Assembly: GCF_015350975.1 (NCBI RefSeq)
Contig: NZ_JADKRX010000003.1
Span: 229,178 to 293,177 of the forward strand
Direction of reading: 5' to 3'
DNA: 64,000 bases
From: Curtobacterium sp. VKM Ac-1395
GTDB lineage: Bacteria > Actinomycetota > Actinomycetes > Actinomycetales > Microbacteriaceae
Position numbers and translations under genes: made by a program. The notes beneath the pieces are model-generated. The model searched no databases, was not told the origin of the DNA, and saw only the letters and a program-made list of their open reading frames with translations. This document shows positions 40,267 through 50,300 of this stretch, piece after piece. How positions within the stretch are numbered: the stretch's first letter is position 1; every line of letters begins with the position of its first letter.

Positions 40267-41226
40267 TCAGCGGCGGCGGCCGCCCAGCAGGACCGCGACG
40301 GCGGCAGCGGCACCGAGCCAGACGAGCGGGCGCGTGACGCGCCGACGCTTCGCGACCCAGCCGCCGTTCGTCGCGTTGCCCGCGTCGGCGGGCTGGTACA
40401 GGTTGCCGTCGGTGGGCGCCTGCTTGCCGCGGAGCGCGAAGATCTCGACCATCGGCTTCGTGATCTTGTGGAACAACCCGGGGAAGACGTACTGCAGCGG
40501 CACGAGCGACGCCTGGATGCGGCCGACGAACCGGTACCGCTTGGGGTGCACGGCGGCCTGCACGACCGCCTTGCCCGCACGCTCGACGGAGACCGTCGGC
40601 GGCAGCGGGTGCGAGTTCTTGCCGGTGTAGTTGGCGCCGTTCTGGTAGATCGGGGTGTCGATCGTCGACGGCATCAGCGTGGTGAACTCGATGCCGGTGC
40701 CGGCGAACTCGTCCCCGAGCACGTCGACCAGGCCGAGCGCCGCGTGCTTGCTCGTGACGTACGCCGATTGGTACGGCGCCGAGAGCAGGGACTGGATGCT
40801 GCCGACGAGCACGTAGGTGCCCCGGCCGCGCTGCTTCCAGTGCGGGAGCAGGTACTTCACGGCGTTGAGGTGGCCGTAGAGGTTCGTGTCGACGACGCGC
40901 TTGAAGGCCTCGGTCGGGGTCTGCTCGAACAGCCCGTAGACGAACAGCGCGGCGTTGCCGACGAAGACGTCGATCCTGCCGTAGCGGCTGGTGACCGTGG
41001 CGATGAGGTCCTTGACCTGGTGCTCGTCGGCGACGTCGGTCGGGATGGCGACCGCCTCGGCGCCGAGCTCCCGGCACTCGGCGGCGGCGGCCTCGAGGCT
41101 GTCGTGGCTCCGTGCGGCGAGCACGAGCGTCGCACCGCGACGGGCGAACTCGTGCGCGGCGGCACGGCCGATCCCGCTCGATGCTCCGGTGATGACGACG
41201 ACCTGTCCGCGGAACCGTTTTCCCAT
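40267..41226 (-). CDS. Short-chain dehydrogenase with C-terminal membrane segment
   Basis: The 319-residue protein has a classical SDR domain: cofactor motif VITGASSGIGRAAAHEF near the N-terminus, the NxAx region VGNAALFVY, and the catalytic YVTSKHA. The C-terminus after about residue 265 adds a basic stretch and a short hydrophobic segment (PLVWLGAAAAVAVLLGG), probably a membrane anchor. The substrate is unknown. The ATG at 41226 matches the start of SDR folds; longer readings are antisense noise. Confidence 0.88.
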   Translation of the reverse strand: MGKRFRGQVVVITGASSGIGRAAAHEFARRGATLVLAARSHDSLEAAAAECRELGAEAVAIPTDVADEHQVKDLIATVTSRYGRIDVFVGNAALFVYGLFEQTPTEAFKRVVDTNLYGHLNAVKYLLPHWKQRGRGTYVLVGSIQSLLSAPYQSAYVTSKHAALGLVDVLGDEFAGTGIEFTTLMPSTIDTPIYQNGANYTGKNSHPLPPTVSVERAGKAVVQAAVHPKRYRFVGRIQASLVPLQYVFPGLFHKITKPMVEIFALRGKQAPTDGNLYQPADAGNATNGGWVAKRRRVTRPLVWLGAAAAVAVLLGGRRR

Positions 41227-41285
41227 GCGTCCTCGATACGCGCACCCGGCTGACCGTCCTCCCGAGGTCGTGGGACGATGGCGCC

Positions 41286-41573
41286 ATGGCAGGTCGGAAC
41301 GGCACCAGCGACGGGCTCTCCCTCGAGGAGGCCACTGCGATCGCGGAGCACGCCCGCGAGGGCCGACTCGACCTCGACGACCCGGAGATCCGCCACCTGG
41401 TCGGTGAGGCGAACCGGATGCTCGTCCGCACGCAGATGTGGGGCGAGACACCGCCCACGCCGCGCCGCCGGTGGAAGCGCCGGGGGCTCGCGATCGGTGC
41501 CGCGGCGATCGTCGCCATCTGGGTGATCGGGCTGCTCGGCCCGCTGCTGCTGCACGTCGCGGCCGGCGACTGA
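41286..41573 (+). CDS. Small membrane protein of unknown function
   Basis: A 95-residue protein with a helical acidic N-terminal half (LSLEEATAIAEHAREG), a basic stretch (PRRRWKRRG) and one C-terminal membrane helix (GAAAIVAIWVIGLLGPLLL). The start is an ATG, divergent from the SDR gene. No family is recognised. Confidence 0.65.
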   Translation: MAGRNGTSDGLSLEEATAIAEHAREGRLDLDDPEIRHLVGEANRMLVRTQMWGETPPTPRRRWKRRGLAIGAAAIVAIWVIGLLGPLLLHVAAGD

Positions 41574-41635
41574 CCGCGACGGCCTGACGCGAGGGACTGA
41601 TCGCCAGGACCACGGGTGCCCTGGCCGCCGTCGAC

Positions 41636-41968
41636 TCACTTCTCCGGGTCGTGGCCCCAGTTCATCAGCGACCAGCGCCACGGGGTGTCGTGCACGTCAC
41701 CGTGCGGCCGCTGCTTCGCGTGCCGCGCGACGTACCCGACCACCTTCCGCATGTGAGCGTGGTCGGCGTCGGAGTACTCCCCCTGCTTCTTCTCGAGGAT
41801 GCGCACGATGTGCCGTCCGCTCTCGTGCCCGGTCGACTCCGTGCTGCCGCCGGTCTTCTGCCCGACGCTCTTCGACTCGTCGGTGTCCAGCCAGTGCCGG
41901 AGCTCCGACACCGTCATGTTCACCGCGTCGGCGAAGTCGTCCCTGGTCTGCTGCTCGTCGTCGCTCAT
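41636..41968 (-). CDS. DUF3140 family protein
   Basis: The 110-residue protein begins with a DDEQQTRDDFADAVNMTVSELRHWL segment and contains GHESGRHIVRILEKKQGEYSDADHAHMRKVVGYVARH, a pattern matching DUF3140 proteins of actinobacteria. These are small, soluble and often found near stress genes. Function is unknown. It ends with HDTPWRWSLMNWGHDPE, the usual family end. It is divergent from the alcohol dehydrogenase gene. Confidence 0.82.
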   Translation of the reverse strand: MSDDEQQTRDDFADAVNMTVSELRHWLDTDESKSVGQKTGGSTESTGHESGRHIVRILEKKQGEYSDADHAHMRKVVGYVARHAKQRPHGDVHDTPWRWSLMNWGHDPEK

Positions 41969-42095
41969 CGACCCAGGATCGTCCGGGACGCTGGACGCCC
42001 TCGGAGTCCGCTTCCCGCACGGACCCGAGCCGACGCCAAGCCCGGTGCGCGTTGGGTGGTCGGCGAACGACGTCCGTCGACGGAAGGAAGAGGAC

Positions 42096-43316
42096 ATGCG
42101 CGCAGTGGTGTGGCACGGCATCGGGGACATCCGGTTGGACGAGGTGCCCGAGCCGACGATCCAGGACCCGCACGACGCGATCGTGCGGGTGACGAAGAGC
42201 GCGATCTGCGGGACCGACCTGCACTTCGTCCGCGGCACGATGGCACCGATGCAGGAGGGCACGATCCTGGGGCACGAGGCCGTCGGCGTCGTGACCGAGG
42301 TCGGCGACGCGGTCCGCGGCTTCAGCCCGGGCGACCGGGTCGTCATCAACTCGACGATCTCCTGCGGTGCGTGCCGGTACTGCCGCATGGGCCAGACGGC
42401 GCAGTGCGACGTCGCGAACCCGAACGGTCCCCAGGCGGGCACGAGCTTCTTCGGCGGCCCCGAGTCCACCGGACCGGTCAACGGCCTGCAGGCGGAGGTC
42501 GTCCGCGTGCCGTGGGCGCAGAACACCATGCACCCGCTGCCCGAGAACGTCAGCGACGAGCAGGCCATCCTGCTCTCCGACATCTTCCCCACCGGCTGGT
42601 TCGGTGCCGAGCTCGCCGGGGTCACCCGCGGCGACGTCGTCGTGGTGTTCGGCGCCGGCATCGTCGGGCAGTTCGCCGCCGCGTCCGCGTTCAAGCAGGG
42701 CGCCGGTCGCGTGATCGTCGTCGACGGCGAGGAGACCCGCCTGGCCGCGGCCCTCGCCCAGAACTGCGAGGTCGTCGACTACAACCGCGAGGACCCGGTG
42801 CAGGCGGTCATGGACCTGACCAACGGCATCGGCGCCGACGCCGTGATCGACGCCGTCGGGGTCGACGCCGAGCGTCCGAAGGGCGGCCCGGCTGCCGTCA
42901 CCGACGAGCAGGCCGCCGCGTTCGACGCCGAGGTCCGGCAGGTCGCCCCGGACGGCCGCCCCGAGGGCTTCGGCGACGCCCAGCAGTGGAAGCCCGGCGA
43001 CGGCCCGTCGCAGGTCGCCCAGTGGGCCGTCGAGGTCGTCGCCAAGTACGGCCGCATCGGCATCATCGGCGTGTACGGCCCCACCGCCGAGCGGTACCCG
43101 ATCGGGCAGGCCATGAACAAGAACCTCACCATCCGGATGGGCAACTGCGACCACCACTCGGTCACGCCGCCGCTCATCGACATGGTCGCCGCCGGACAGT
43201 TCGACCCGACGGCGCTCATCACCGAGCACGAGTCCTTCGGCTCGGCCATCGACGCCTACGCGGCCTTCGACCGGCGCGAGCCCGGCTGGGTCAAGGTCGA
43301 ACTGGAGGCCAACTGA
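42096..43316 (+). CDS. Zinc-dependent alcohol dehydrogenase (MDR superfamily)
   Basis: The 406-residue enzyme has the zinc ligands of the catalytic site (CGTDLHF and GHEAVG), the structural zinc loop region (CGACRYC ... C), and the NAD-binding [11 protein letters not shown]. An extra insertion around residues 255-290 resembles longer formaldehyde-dehydrogenase-like members. The substrate is unknown; an aldehyde or polyol is likely. AGGAAGAGGAC precedes the ATG. The SDR gene begins one base after its stop codon, so they form an operon. Confidence 0.9.
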   Translation: MRAVVWHGIGDIRLDEVPEPTIQDPHDAIVRVTKSAICGTDLHFVRGTMAPMQEGTILGHEAVGVVTEVGDAVRGFSPGDRVVINSTISCGACRYCRMGQTAQCDVANPNGPQAGTSFFGGPESTGPVNGLQAEVVRVPWAQNTMHPLPENVSDEQAILLSDIFPTGWFGAELAGVTRGDVVVVFGAGIVGQFAAASAFKQGAGRVIVVDGEETRLAAALAQNCEVVDYNREDPVQAVMDLTNGIGADAVIDAVGVDAERPKGGPAAVTDEQAAAFDAEVRQVAPDGRPEGFGDAQQWKPGDGPSQVAQWAVEVVAKYGRIGIIGVYGPTAERYPIGQAMNKNLTIRMGNCDHHSVTPPLIDMVAAGQFDPTALITEHESFGSAIDAYAAFDRREPGWVKVELEAN

Positions 43317-43317
43317 C

Positions 43318-44217
43318 ATGCCCACCGACCAGTACGAGTTCGGCGACCCCCGCTCCCGCTACCCGAACGTCTCCCCGGAGCCGCAGACGCAGGCCGAGCC
43401 GGGCCTCCAGTCCCGGATGACGCCCGTGCCGGACCTCGGCGAGGACAGCTACCGCGGCTCCGGCCGGCTCGCCGGCCGGAAGGCCCTCATCACCGGTGCC
43501 GACTCCGGCATCGGTGCCGCCGTCGCGATCGCCTACGCCCGTGAGGGCGCCGACGTCGCCCTGGCGTACCTGCCCGACGAGCAGGAGGACGCCGACCACG
43601 TCATCGAGCAGGTCCGCGCCGCCGGCCGCACCGCCGTCGCGATCCCCGGCGACCTGCGGGACCGGTCCTACGCCGGCCGCCTCGTGGAGGAGGCCGTGGC
43701 CGGCCTCGGCGGGCTCGACGCGCTGGTCAGCGTGGCCGGCAAGCAGCGCTGGCAGCCCGACCTGCTCGACATCACGGACGAGCAGTTCGAGGAGACCTTC
43801 GACGTCAACGTGTTCGCGCTGTTCCGGCTCGTCAAGGCGGCGGTCCCGCACCTGCAGCCCGGGTCGACGATCATCACGACCGCGTCGATGGAGGCCTACC
43901 AGCCCGCCCCGGACCGGCTCGACTACGCGGCGACGAAGGGCGCGATCAACAACTTCTCGAAGGGGTTGTCGCAGTTGCTCGTCGAGCGCGGGATCCGCGT
44001 GAACATCGTCGCGCCCGGCCCCACCTGGTCGGTGCTCCAGGTCACCGGCGGCGTCGACCCCGAGTCCCTGCCCGAGTTCGGCAGCAGCGAGTCCCCGATG
44101 GGCCGCGCCGGACAGCCGGCCGAGCTCGCCCCGGCGTACGTGTTCCTGGCGTCGCAGGAGTCGAGCTTCGTCGCGGGCGAGACGCTCAACGTCAACGGGG
44201 GCATGGTCACCCCCTGA
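43318..44217 (+). CDS. SDR oxidoreductase, YhdG/general-stress type
   Basis: The 299-residue enzyme carries an N-terminal extension (about 45 residues with [26 protein letters not shown]) typical of the glucose/ribitol dehydrogenase-like general-stress SDRs. The catalytic site is YAATKGA. It is co-transcribed with the alcohol dehydrogenase one base upstream. A similar SDR lies at 52.8-53.7 kb. Confidence 0.9.
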   Translation: MPTDQYEFGDPRSRYPNVSPEPQTQAEPGLQSRMTPVPDLGEDSYRGSGRLAGRKALITGADSGIGAAVAIAYAREGADVALAYLPDEQEDADHVIEQVRAAGRTAVAIPGDLRDRSYAGRLVEEAVAGLGGLDALVSVAGKQRWQPDLLDITDEQFEETFDVNVFALFRLVKAAVPHLQPGSTIITTASMEAYQPAPDRLDYAATKGAINNFSKGLSQLLVERGIRVNIVAPGPTWSVLQVTGGVDPESLPEFGSSESPMGRAGQPAELAPAYVFLASQESSFVAGETLNVNGGMVTP

Positions 44218-44224
44218 CCCGTCC

Positions 44225-44458
44225 CTAACGGCGGTCGCGCTGCTCGAGCCGCGCGGTGTACACGAGGAACGTCGTGTGCCCGAGCAGCGCGATCCCGAAG
44301 AACACGAGCGCGACCGCGTAGACGCGGTCCAGGGTGCCGTCGCCGGTCACCAGCAGCACGATCAGCGTGACGACGGCAGCCGACAGCACGCCGACCTGGA
44401 CCATCGACCACGTCTTCCGCCACCGGGGCTGCTGCTCCTGAGGGTTCACGGTCACCAT
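44225..44458 (-). CDS. Small two-helix membrane protein
   Basis: A 77-residue protein with two membrane helices (VQVGVLSAAVVTLIVLLVTG and VYAVALVFFGIALLGHTTFL) and basic ends. The ATG at 44458 overlaps the end of the upstream MFS gene by 7 bases. No family is recognised. Confidence 0.65.
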   Translation of the reverse strand: MVTVNPQEQQPRWRKTWSMVQVGVLSAAVVTLIVLLVTGDGTLDRVYAVALVFFGIALLGHTTFLVYTARLEQRDRR

Positions 44459-45741
44459 CCTGCCCCATGGCGGACAGGAGGCCCGGTGCGGGCCGGCACC
44501 GGGCCTCCCGTCCGGCGGATGGCCGCGACCAGGGCGAGCGCGGTCACCACCGCGGCACCGACCAGGGTGGCGCCGTAGCCGACCGCGTCGACGGCTGCGC
44601 CGGCCACTGCTGCGCCGACGGCCTGTCCCAGCACGAGCACGACGAAGAGCATCGAGGCGCCCGCGGGGGCTCGCTCGGCGTCGATCGACGCCGTCCAGGT
44701 GAGCAGGGCACCCGTCGCGGCCGTGTAGCCCCAGCCGAAGACCGCGCAGGCGACGAGCACGACGCCGATGCGTCCGGGGGCGAGACCGAGGGCGAGCGTG
44801 CCGAGGGCCACCGCCGTCACCGTGACCAGCCACGTCCACCGGAGGCCCAGGTCGGCCAGCCGCCGGGCGGTCAGCACGACGGCTGCTCCCCCGACGCCGA
44901 TCGCGATCCACGCCACGATCGAGGTGGTCCGGTCGGCGCCCGCGGCGACGAGGGCGGCGCGGCCGGCGTTCCAGACGGCGGCGGAGCCGGCCCCGAGCAG
45001 TCCCGCGCCGACGAGCGGCGTGGTGTGGCGGCGGAACCACGACCGGGTGGGGCGGTGGGGCGCTTCGGCACTGTCGGTGTCGGAGTCGTGGGTGTTGGTG
45101 TCGCTGTCGGTGTCGGTGTTGGTGTCGCTGTCGGAGTGGGTGTGGGAGTCGTCGGTGTCGGTGTCCGAGTCGTGCCTGTCGGAGTCGAGCAGCAGGACGG
45201 CGGCGCCGGCGAGGACCGCGCTGCCCGCCGCCACGAGCCACGCCGTGCGCCAGTCCGGCAGCACCACGAGGGCGACGAGCCCTGCGACCACCAGCCCCGG
45301 CCCGGTGCCCGAGTTCACGATCGTCTGTGCGCGCGAGACCCCCGCGGGCCGGACGTTCCGCGTCACCACCTGGACGAGCGCCGGCGACGCGAGCCCCGCA
45401 CCGGCGCTGCCGAGCACCGCGGCGGCGCCGAACACCGCGGCGCCCGGAGCGAGCGCCATCCCGACGGAGCCGACGGCCGCGGTGAGCGCGGCGGCGACGA
45501 CGAGCACCCGCGGGCGCCGTGCCGCCTGGACGAACCCGACGACCGCGCCGACGCAGTACAGCAGCGACGCGCCGGACGCGATGCCGCCGGCGGCGCTGGC
45601 GCTCAGCCCGAGGTCTGCCTGCACGTCGGGCAGCACCAGGCCGTACGCCAGGCGGACGAGGCCGTACGTCACGGCGATCAGCGCGGTCCCGGCGACGACG
45701 AGCGCGGTCGGGTGTGTCCCATTCGAAAACGATCGTTTCAC
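44452..45741 (-). CDS. MFS transporter with an Asp/Ser/Thr/His repeat loop
   Basis: The 429-residue protein has about 12 membrane helices with YCVGAVVGF and SAGAGLASPAL in the N-terminal half, as in CynX/drug-type MFS proteins. The loop between helices 6 and 7 holds a 40-residue repeat (about 186-224) with units such as DSDTDTDDSHTHSDSD. The last 20 residues are encoded by a dispersed palindrome. The start is a GTG at 45741, overlapped by the likely TetR operator. It is divergent from a TetR gene that probably represses it. The substrate is unknown. Confidence 0.85.
   Translation of the reverse strand: MKRSFSNGTHPTALVVAGTALIAVTYGLVRLAYGLVLPDVQADLGLSASAAGGIASGASLLYCVGAVVGFVQAARRPRVLVVAAALTAAVGSVGMALAPGAAVFGAAAVLGSAGAGLASPALVQVVTRNVRPAGVSRAQTIVNSGTGPGLVVAGLVALVVLPDWRTAWLVAAGSAVLAGAAVLLLDSDRHDSDTDTDDSHTHSDSDTNTDTDSDTNTHDSDTDSAEAPHRPTRSWFRRHTTPLVGAGLLGAGSAAVWNAGRAALVAAGADRTTSIVAWIAIGVGGAAVVLTARRLADLGLRWTWLVTVTAVALGTLALGLAPGRIGVVLVACAVFGWGYTAATGALLTWTASIDAERAPAGASMLFVVLVLGQAVGAAVAGAAVDAVGYGATLVGAAVVTALALVAAIRRTGGPVPARTGPPVRHGAGW
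44471..44514. repeat. Dispersed palindrome, copy 6, inside the MFS 3' end
   Basis: CGGACAGGAGGCCCGGTGC and its near-complement flank a 6-base centre. This copy lies within the C-terminal codons of the MFS gene instead of in a spacer. Confidence 0.8.
45074..45190. repeat. Degenerate hexamer repeat in the MFS loop
   Basis: About 117 bases of tandem GTCGGT/GTGTTG-like hexamers encode the Asp/Ser/Thr-rich loop. The pattern suggests expansion by slippage. Confidence 0.75.
45727..45738. promoter_or_regulatory. Probable TetR operator AAACGATCGTTT
   Basis: A perfect 12-base palindrome in the divergent MFS-TetR region, adjoining the MFS GTG start and just upstream of a -10-like TAGGGT (45753) of the regulator gene. 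It would let the regulator block both genes. Confidence 0.65.
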
Positions 45742-45764
45742 TTTGCGGAGTCTAGGGTGCTGGC

Positions 45765-46334
45765 ATGGCGATGCGTGCAGGAACCGAACGGAAGCTGCTC
45801 GACGCCGCCGAGGAGCTCTTCTTCGCGCACGGCATCGCGGCGACCTCGGTTGACGCCGTCCTCGAGCGCGCCGGGGTGTCCTCGGCGACGCTCTACCGCG
45901 GGTGGCCGAGCAAGGAGGCCCTCGTGGCCGCGACCCTCACCCGGCGGCAGCAGGACTGGGAGGACACCTGGACCCGCGCGGTCGAGGCCTCGACGACGCC
46001 GCGTGACCGGGTGCTCGCCGTGTTCGACGCGCTGGACGCCTTCCGGACGCGGTCGGACGCCTCCCGCTGGTGCGCGTTCCTCGGGACGGCGTCGGAGTAC
46101 GCAGACGCACCCGCGGAGATCCGTGCCGTGCTCGACGTCGAGTCGGACGTGCTGCGGTCACGGCTGACGACGCTGGCGGAGGACGTGGTCGGTGCTGCCG
46201 CCGCGTCGACGGTCGGCGAACAACTCGCGCTCGTCGTGTCCGGCTCGCTCGCGATGCGCCTGCGCGACCCCGGGTACGACACGACCGTGGCGCGGGCGGT
46301 GGCCGGCACGGTGCTGGACGCAGCGGAGCGCTGA
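45765..46334 (+). CDS. TetR-family regulator of the MFS gene
   Basis: The 189-residue protein has the N-terminal helix-turn-helix GIAATSVDAVLERAGVSSATLYRGWPSKEAL and an all-helical ligand domain. It is divergent from the MFS gene, the common layout for a drug-responsive repressor controlling an exporter. The likely operator is the palindrome at 45727. The ligand is unknown. Confidence 0.9.
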   Translation: MAMRAGTERKLLDAAEELFFAHGIAATSVDAVLERAGVSSATLYRGWPSKEALVAATLTRRQQDWEDTWTRAVEASTTPRDRVLAVFDALDAFRTRSDASRWCAFLGTASEYADAPAEIRAVLDVESDVLRSRLTTLAEDVVGAAAASTVGEQLALVVSGSLAMRLRDPGYDTTVARAVAGTVLDAAER

Positions 46335-46371
46335 GCGGCCGTCCCCGTGACGGCGGTGCAGCCGTCCGGGG

Positions 46372-47232
46372 TCAGGGGTGGCGCGTGCCCTCGCCCGCGA
46401 GCACCGCCCGGTACCCCTCGCGGTACGTCGGGTACGCGAACGTGAACCCCGTCGAGCGGAGCAGCGCGTTCGACAGCCGCTTCTCGCCGCCGCCAGCACG
46501 CCGGTCCGCGTCGCCCTCGGTCCGCACGGGGGGCTCCGGCAGCCCGAGCTCGGTCGCGAGGAACCGCAGCACGGTGTCGAGGCGCACGGGCTCGTCGTCG
46601 GTGCCGAGCACCACGGGCGGCACGGTGTCGAGCGCGGCGAGGTGCACGAGCGCCGCGGCGGCGTCGTCCCGGTGGATGCGGTTCGTCAGCATCGACCCGT
46701 CGGGCGTCGGCGCCAAGCGGGCAGCGCCGCTCCGGACCTGGTCGACCAGTCGCTCGCGACCGGGGCCGTAGATGCCGGAGAGCCGCACGAGGACGGCCTC
46801 GGGTGCACGCTCGCGGAGCAGCGCCTCGGCTTCGAGGAGCACGTCCGCCGTGGGCGTGCCGCCGCGTGCCGGGGTGTCCTCGGTCACGGTCGCGCCGTCC
46901 TCGACGTCGTACACGGCCGTCGACGACACCACGAGGACCCGTGGCGTGACGCCGGCCGCGGCGATGCCGTCCAGGACGTTCCGCAGCCCGTCGACGTAGG
47001 TCGCGCGGTACTCCTCGACCTGCCGGCTGCCCGCGGCGAGCGCGACGACGACGACCTCGGCGTCCTGGTCGATCGTCGGCACCTCCTGCCGCAGGTCCAC
47101 GGACCGCCCCTCGACGGGGTCGGGGACCAGGTCGGCGCGGCGTCGGAGTCCGACGACGCGGTGGCCGGCCGCTGCGAACCGGAGTCCTGCCTCGATGCCG
47201 AGGTCGCCGCACCCGGCGATGATCACACTCAC
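46372..47232 (-). CDS. NAD(P)-dependent epimerase/reductase-like protein (YeeZ type)
   Basis: The 286-residue Rossmann protein begins SVIIAGCGDLGIEAGLRFA and contains LSGIYGPGR and the C-terminal YPTYREGYRAVLA. This matches the YeeZ-like epimerase group of extended SDRs. The catalytic YxxxK is not clearly preserved, so activity is uncertain. The start is a GTG at 47232; a longer reading has an unlikely composition. Confidence 0.82.
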   Translation of the reverse strand: MSVIIAGCGDLGIEAGLRFAAAGHRVVGLRRRADLVPDPVEGRSVDLRQEVPTIDQDAEVVVVALAAGSRQVEEYRATYVDGLRNVLDGIAAAGVTPRVLVVSSTAVYDVEDGATVTEDTPARGGTPTADVLLEAEALLRERAPEAVLVRLSGIYGPGRERLVDQVRSGAARLAPTPDGSMLTNRIHRDDAAAALVHLAALDTVPPVVLGTDDEPVRLDTVLRFLATELGLPEPPVRTEGDADRRAGGGEKRLSNALLRSTGFTFAYPTYREGYRAVLAGEGTRHP

Positions 47233-47343
47233 CCGGACGACACTACGGGCCCGTCTGACATCGCGCCCTGGCCTGTGGCATACCGTCTGCTTGCGTGTCA
47301 CATACCAGTGTCCCTACGCTGGCCGGGCGCCACGGCGGCGCAT

Positions 47344-47366
47344 GTGGATCAGACCCGGTGATCCAC
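47344..47366. promoter_or_regulatory. Inverted repeat before the surface-protein gene
   Basis: GTGGATCA-GACCCGG-TGATCCAC, with perfect 8-base arms, lies 25 bases before the ATG. It may be an operator or leader hairpin. Further upstream (47274-47307) CATACC and ACATACC elements repeat, meaning unknown. Confidence 0.45.
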
Positions 47367-47391
47367 ACCCCTGAGAACGTGGGAGAACGAC

Positions 47392-50300
47392 ATGCGGCAT
47401 CGGAAGACCATCCACACGACCGTCTCGGCGCTGGTGCTCCTCGGCGTCGCGGTCGGCGCGAGTCCCCCTGCGGCGGCAGCCCCAGCGGCCGGGCCGCCAG
47501 CGGTCTCGACCGACAGCACCATCGGCGTGGCCATCGAGGTCCGCGCCGACGGCAACGGCCCGTTCAGCCCCACCGACGAGCCGGGCGGGGACACCGGAGC
47601 GTCGAACGGCATCGTCCGGACGATGGACGCCGTCACGTACCGCGTCACCGTGAGCTCGAACGACGGCAGCAGCAGCAACGAGCGGTTCACCGTGACGGCA
47701 CCGAGCGGCACCAGCTGGGCGGGCATGCCCGGCGACTGCACCGACGCGGGCTCCAGCATCGTCGGCGCTGACCTGACCTGCAACACGGGCACGGTGGCCG
47801 AGGGCAAGGCGCTCTTCGTGCCGGTCGTCCTCAACGTCTCCGGCGACCTCGCGAACGGCGACACGTTCGCCGTCCCGGTCACGGCGACGGCGGACGACGC
47901 CGGGAACGGTCCGGTGACCGCGACGTCGGCGAGCACCACCGTCTCGGCCGCCGCGCGCTACAACCTGAGCAAGGACGTGCACGCGAGCCGTCTGGTGCCC
48001 GACGCGCCCGGACCCGACGGTTCGAGTGGTCTCCAGCTGATCTACCCGATCGCCGTGGACTGGCAACCCCTCGTCCCCGGGCAGGGGCTGCTCGGGTTCG
48101 AGAAGAGCGCCGGCCCGATGACCTTCACCGACGACCTGTCGAGGATCCTCGGTGACCTGCCGTCCGGTGCGGTCCTGTGGAACGGCGGCGACCCGGTCTG
48201 CGGGCCGAACGGCGACGACGCCTGGACGATGCCGAACCTGCCGCGTGGTTCCGGCGGCGGAGCGACGGGCGTCGTCGACTCCGGCACGATCGCCTGCACG
48301 CAGAGCGGTCCGGGAGCCGACGTCGACGTCACGATCACCGGGACCGTCACCGACCCGGAGCACTTCCCGACCAAGGCGATCCAGCACGGTCCGATCGCCG
48401 GCGGCGTCAAGCCCTACGTGGTGTCCGGCTTCATCAGCGTCTGGCTGCCGACGCCGCCGGACGGGACGACCGTCAACTCGGTCAACGTCTTCACCCCGCT
48501 CCGGACCACGTCCGTCAGCGGCGCGCAGAACTACCCGGGCAGCTCCGAGCCGCTCGCTGACAACCGTGCCGAGCGCACCATCACCGAGTACGCCGCGGGG
48601 ACCGTCGCGAAGCAGCTCTTCCGGGTCACGGACGACCGTGGGACCGTCTCCACCGGCTCGGCCAAGGACGGCGACCCCTGGTACACGGCGGGTGACCGTG
48701 TCCGGAGCGAGGTGTCCCTGGCGAACCCCGGCCTCTCGAGCCACGACGACGTCGTCATCTGCGACACCTGGGACCGGCGGACACAGCGTCTGACCCGGGT
48801 GGGTGGCCGGTACGGCTGGGAGTCGAAGCTGACCGGCGGGGTCGTCCGTCAGTACGCGGCCTTGACGATGAGCAGCCCGGCGGAAGGCCAGCGACAGGCG
48901 GACTGCGGCGACGACGCCGGACCGTGGTACGACGACCCCGACGACGTCCCGGGCGGGATCGACGCGATCGGTGCGACCCGCAGCCTCGGCGACGTGCGCG
49001 GCGGTGACGTCGCCGTCATGTTCACGTTCCTCGAGCTCCTGTCGGCGGAGAACGGCACTCGCGCGTACGACTTCGGTCACGCCTGGATGGGCGACCGCGA
49101 CCCGCGATGGGTGCACGACACCTGGTCCGATGCCGAACTCGGCGCCGGACCGCTCTCCGACAGCGCGCTGATCACCGAGAACCGGGTCCGCGTCGAGAAG
49201 AAGGTGGTCGACCCGGGGCACGACCCCGGCGACACCCCGGACGACACGAGCTTCGCCGTCGCCGGCAACACCGTGGACTTCGCGCTCTACCCGACCCTCA
49301 CCAACGGCAACACCACCGGCGGGGAGACCACGGTGACGGTCCGGGACGTGCTCCCCTCGACGATGCACTACGTCCCCGGCTCGGCGTCGCCGGCTCCGGT
49401 GGTCGACACGACCGTGGACGGGGACGGCAAGGACGTCCAGCGTCTGACCTGGGACGTCGTCACCCGGCCGAACGCCCTGATCGAGCCGATCCGCTACTCG
49501 GCAGTGATCGCACCGACGGCACCGGCAGGCTCGGTCACGAACACCGTCGTCGTCGCATCACCCACGGATGCGTCGCCGGAAGAATTCCGGGCGGCCGAAC
49601 GCGCCCTCCAGATCGTCGTCAGCGGTGGCGTCGTGGTCGAGAAGGCGGCGGTCGAGCCGGTCGTCGTGGCGGGCGACCACCCGCGGTGGACGCTGTCCTA
49701 CACGAACACCGACGCGAGCCCGATCGACGAACTCGACGTGATCGACGTGCTCCCCCACCCGGGTGACTCCGGCAACTCGAGCTTCCACGGCACCGTCGGG
49801 CTCGCGGAACCGGTGGCTGTGGACCCGGCTGCGGGCGAGCGGGTCCTGTACACGGAAGCCGCTCCCGAGACCATCGCGCTCGATCCCCAGGAGGCCTCCA
49901 ACCAGCCGGGCGGGTCCACGCGCTGGTGCACGGCGTCGACACTGGCGACGACTGGCTGCCCGGACGACCTCGGCCACGTGACGGCGTTCCGCCTCGAACG
50001 GCGGGCTCCGGTGGCGTCGGGCGGGACGGTCACCCACCAGGTGGCCCTCGCCACGGACGGCCAGCAGGACGGTGACGTCTACACGAACCGCTTCGGGCTG
50101 CGCGCCTCGAACCTCGCGCTCCCCGTGCAGTCGAACCCGGCGTCCGTCCGGGTGGTCGCGGGATCGATCGGCGACCGTGTCTGGCAGGACACCGACGGCG
50201 ACGGCCTGCAGGACCACGACGAGCCCGGCGTCGGTGACGTGCCGGTCGCGCTGACCGGGACGGACGACCGCGGGCAGCAGGTCACCCGCACGACGGCGTC

